A stretch of 64,000 nt of DNA from Candidatus Cloacimonadota bacterium. Its GTDB lineage: Bacteria; Muiribacteriota; UBA6191. The notes below the pieces were generated by a model. That model made no database searches and was not told where the DNA came from. It worked only from the letters and a program-made list of their open reading frames with translations. The position numbers and the translations under genes are program-made. The stretch covers positions 191,256-255,255 of the forward strand of contig NVVD01000001.1 of the NCBI GenBank assembly GCA_002402105.1, in the 5' to 3' direction. Positions 62,288 through 64,000 of this stretch are shown in pieces. The stretch's first letter is position 1; each line of letters begins with the position of its first letter.

Positions 62288-63748
62288 TTAGAAGTTAAAA
62301 TATAAAAATTCACTATTTTTATCAATAAAGATAATACCGAAAATAAATGTGATAACAATAACGGATAAGGATACTGTGTTAGGCTTCATATTTAAAGCAA
62401 ATTCATTAGAGTTCTTACTGAACATACTAATTAATGTAAAGAAGATAATTAAAGTAGGTAATACAACTATAATGTTATAATCTATTAGAAATCCAGAAAT
62501 TATAACTGGTTTGTTTCCAAAGAAAGATATTGCTTTATAATCAGTTATTGCCAAAATAATATTATCCAAGCTTAGCATCCCACTTAAAACCTTAACAGCA
62601 CCATCCCACTCTTTCGCTCTAAAAAACACCCAAGCAATATTCACAAAGTTAAAAGTAATCAACCAAGCTAACCAAGTCCAAATCTTAAAACCTAATTTAC
62701 TCCAAGCCCTATAAATAACTAATGCCATACCGTGAAGAAATCCCCAAAATACAAAAGTCCATCCAGCACCATGCCAAATCCCACCAATGATAAAAGTAGC
62801 TAATAGATTGTTATAAGTCCTAAACTCTCCTTTTCTATTTCCACCAAGAGGTATATAGACATAATCTTTTAAAAACCTACTAAGAGTTATATGCCATCTT
62901 CTCCAAAAGTCTTGTATATCCGTAGCCTTGTATGGGCTATTAAAGTTAATAGGTAGTTTTATATTAAATAAAAGAGCGGCACCTATTGCCATATCTGTAT
63001 AACCACTAAAATCAAAGTATAATTGAAATGTATAGGATAAAGATGTAGCCCAAGCCTCAAAAAGATTTAGAGTTGTAGCTGTATCAAATCCAGCAGTAGC
63101 CCAGACAGCAAAAGTATCAGCGATAACAACTTTTTTAAATAGTCCTATACTAAATATAAAAAGTCCCATTGTTATATTTTTATAGTTTTTTATTTTGTTT
63201 CTTGTTTTTGCGAACTGTGGCATCATCTCTTTATGATGAACAATTGGACCAGCTATTAGTTGAGGAAAGAAAGTCACAAATAAAGCATAGTTTAAGAAGT
63301 CATACTCTTTTGTTTCTTGTCTATAACTATCTACTAAATATGATATTTGCTGAAAGGTAAAAAAGGATATTGCTAATGGTAAAGCTAAATTTAATGCATG
63401 GACATTAGCATCGACTAATATATTGAAATTATCTATCATGAAATCGGTATATTTGAAATACCCAAGTAGTGCTATATTTGAGATAATACCAAAAGTTAAT
63501 ATTGATTTTTTAGAAAATCTATGATGACCCTCATCATTGTTAAGACTGTTCCCAACGATATAATTAAAAAGCATAGATGAAAGTATAATTGGTAAGTATG
63601 CTATATTCCACCAACTGTAAAAGAACAAACTACTAAATACTAAAAAACCTTTTGATGTTTCTGTAAGTCTTTTATGATTTAGATAGAAGTATACAAAAAA
63701 TGTTATTGGTAGAAAAGCAAATATAAATTCATAACTATTAAATAGCAA
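62288..63748 (-). CDS. MBOAT-family O-acyltransferase (AlgI/PatA-like)
   Basis: 486 residues, about eleven membrane segments. MLFNSYEFIFAFLPITFFVY at the start, FPQLIAGPIVHHKEMMPQF, YFDFSGYTDMAIGAALLFNI, FWRRWHITLSRFLKDYVYIP and GGIWHGAGWTFVFWGFLHG are all typical; the last contains the catalytic His. AlgI-type proteins pass acetyl groups across the inner membrane for O-acetylation of exopolysaccharide, peptidoglycan or O-antigen. The acceptor glycan is not encoded in the window. AGGAG lies six bases before its ATG on the minus strand. Confidence 0.93.
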   Translation of the reverse strand: MLFNSYEFIFAFLPITFFVYFYLNHKRLTETSKGFLVFSSLFFYSWWNIAYLPIILSSMLFNYIVGNSLNNDEGHHRFSKKSILTFGIISNIALLGYFKYTDFMIDNFNILVDANVHALNLALPLAISFFTFQQISYLVDSYRQETKEYDFLNYALFVTFFPQLIAGPIVHHKEMMPQFAKTRNKIKNYKNITMGLFIFSIGLFKKVVIADTFAVWATAGFDTATTLNLFEAWATSLSYTFQLYFDFSGYTDMAIGAALLFNIKLPINFNSPYKATDIQDFWRRWHITLSRFLKDYVYIPLGGNRKGEFRTYNNLLATFIIGGIWHGAGWTFVFWGFLHGMALVIYRAWSKLGFKIWTWLAWLITFNFVNIAWVFFRAKEWDGAVKVLSGMLSLDNIILAITDYKAISFFGNKPVIISGFLIDYNIIVVLPTLIIFFTLISMFSKNSNEFALNMKPNTVSLSVIVITFIFGIIFIDKNSEFLYFNF

Positions 63749-64000
63749 ATGTATCTCCTAATGTATATTAGAGCTTCCACTACATAAGTTAAATAGGGGG
63801 GGATTTTATTAAATTGTTTTGTATTATAACTTAAACTACTGAAAAGAAACATTAATTAAGAATATTCTTTTGTTGAGCAAAAGCATCACTTTTGAAAAAT
63901 TATTGGAGTTTCCACCTTGAATATCGGTATCTAAAAGGGGGGGGGAAATAGTTTGATACAAGAGTAGCAGATGAAAAAAGTGGAATATTTTTAGGTAGAG
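63749..64000 (-). promoter_or_regulatory. Upstream region of the MBOAT operon with two G-tract repeats
   Basis: The 252 bp before the MBOAT gene contain two related units on the plus strand. GAGCTTCCAC (63771-63780) is followed by G7 at 63796-63802, and GAGTTTCCAC (63906-63915) by G9 at 63937-63945. Homopolymeric G runs stand out in this AT-rich sequence. If the operon promoter lies near them, slipped-strand length change could vary expression. No open frame is convincing here, and a gene could begin past the window edge. Confidence 0.45.

Overview
This AT-rich window reads as core chromosome of a Gram-negative-type (two-membrane) bacterium. It encodes an O-antigen-ligase-like protein, a LolC/E-like permease, a PorV-like outer-membrane beta-barrel protein, a lipoprotein, type IV pilus motors and signal-peptide-bearing giant surface proteins. 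The sequence alone does not place it in a phylum. The combination of PorV-like barrel, FlgD-like C-termini, type IV pili and low GC recalls deep-branching uncultured diderms (Margulisbacteria- or Elusimicrobia-like lineages), but that is only a guess.

Layout. 1-957: end of a Gly/Tyr/Asn-rich protein and a small exported helical protein, closed by a strong terminator. 1030-7429: coupled sfsA / O-antigen-ligase-TPR / tgt, then rpsT (S20 with a long Lys-rich tail), maf and an unknown gene. 7443-10214 (minus): YitJ-type methylenetetrahydrofolate reductase, LolC/E-like permease, exported unknown. 10405-13378: miaB and recJ, with an unknown membrane protein converging. 14551-18385: lipoprotein, PorV-like barrel and NHL/TPR protein. 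18408-23034: pilB, pilT, pilC and a major pilin, followed by a decayed second pilin copy. 23201-40191: an HD-domain protein, then two giant paralogous multi-Ig-like surface proteins (about 2,390 and 2,255 residues) that bracket a GT-C-like membrane protein and a DPM1-like glycosyltransferase.

40326-57753 is an almost complete str-S10-spc-alpha ribosomal superoperon (rpsL to rplQ, with secY, adk, rpmJ and rpoA). It lacks tuf after fusA, and map/infA after adk. It is interrupted by two structured gaps: 237 bp before rpsJ, and 219 bp between rpsC and rplP. Both contain terminator-like hairpins followed by a second stem-loop just ahead of the next ribosome-binding site. A very strong terminator closes the operon after rplQ, followed by a block of large palindromes.

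58094-61103: two ECF-type ATPases, a class II aldolase and a HEPN/MNT toxin-antitoxin pair. 61271-63748 (minus): an MBOAT O-acetyltransferase and its SGNH-like partner, preceded by a gap holding two G-tracts (7 and 9 G) that may be length-variable.

The observations most worth follow-up are the structured RNA-like element that splits the S10 operon, the alternative foldings before rpsJ, the giant-protein/glycosyltransferase cassette with a possible PorV link, the palindrome block after rplQ, and the pilin remnant.
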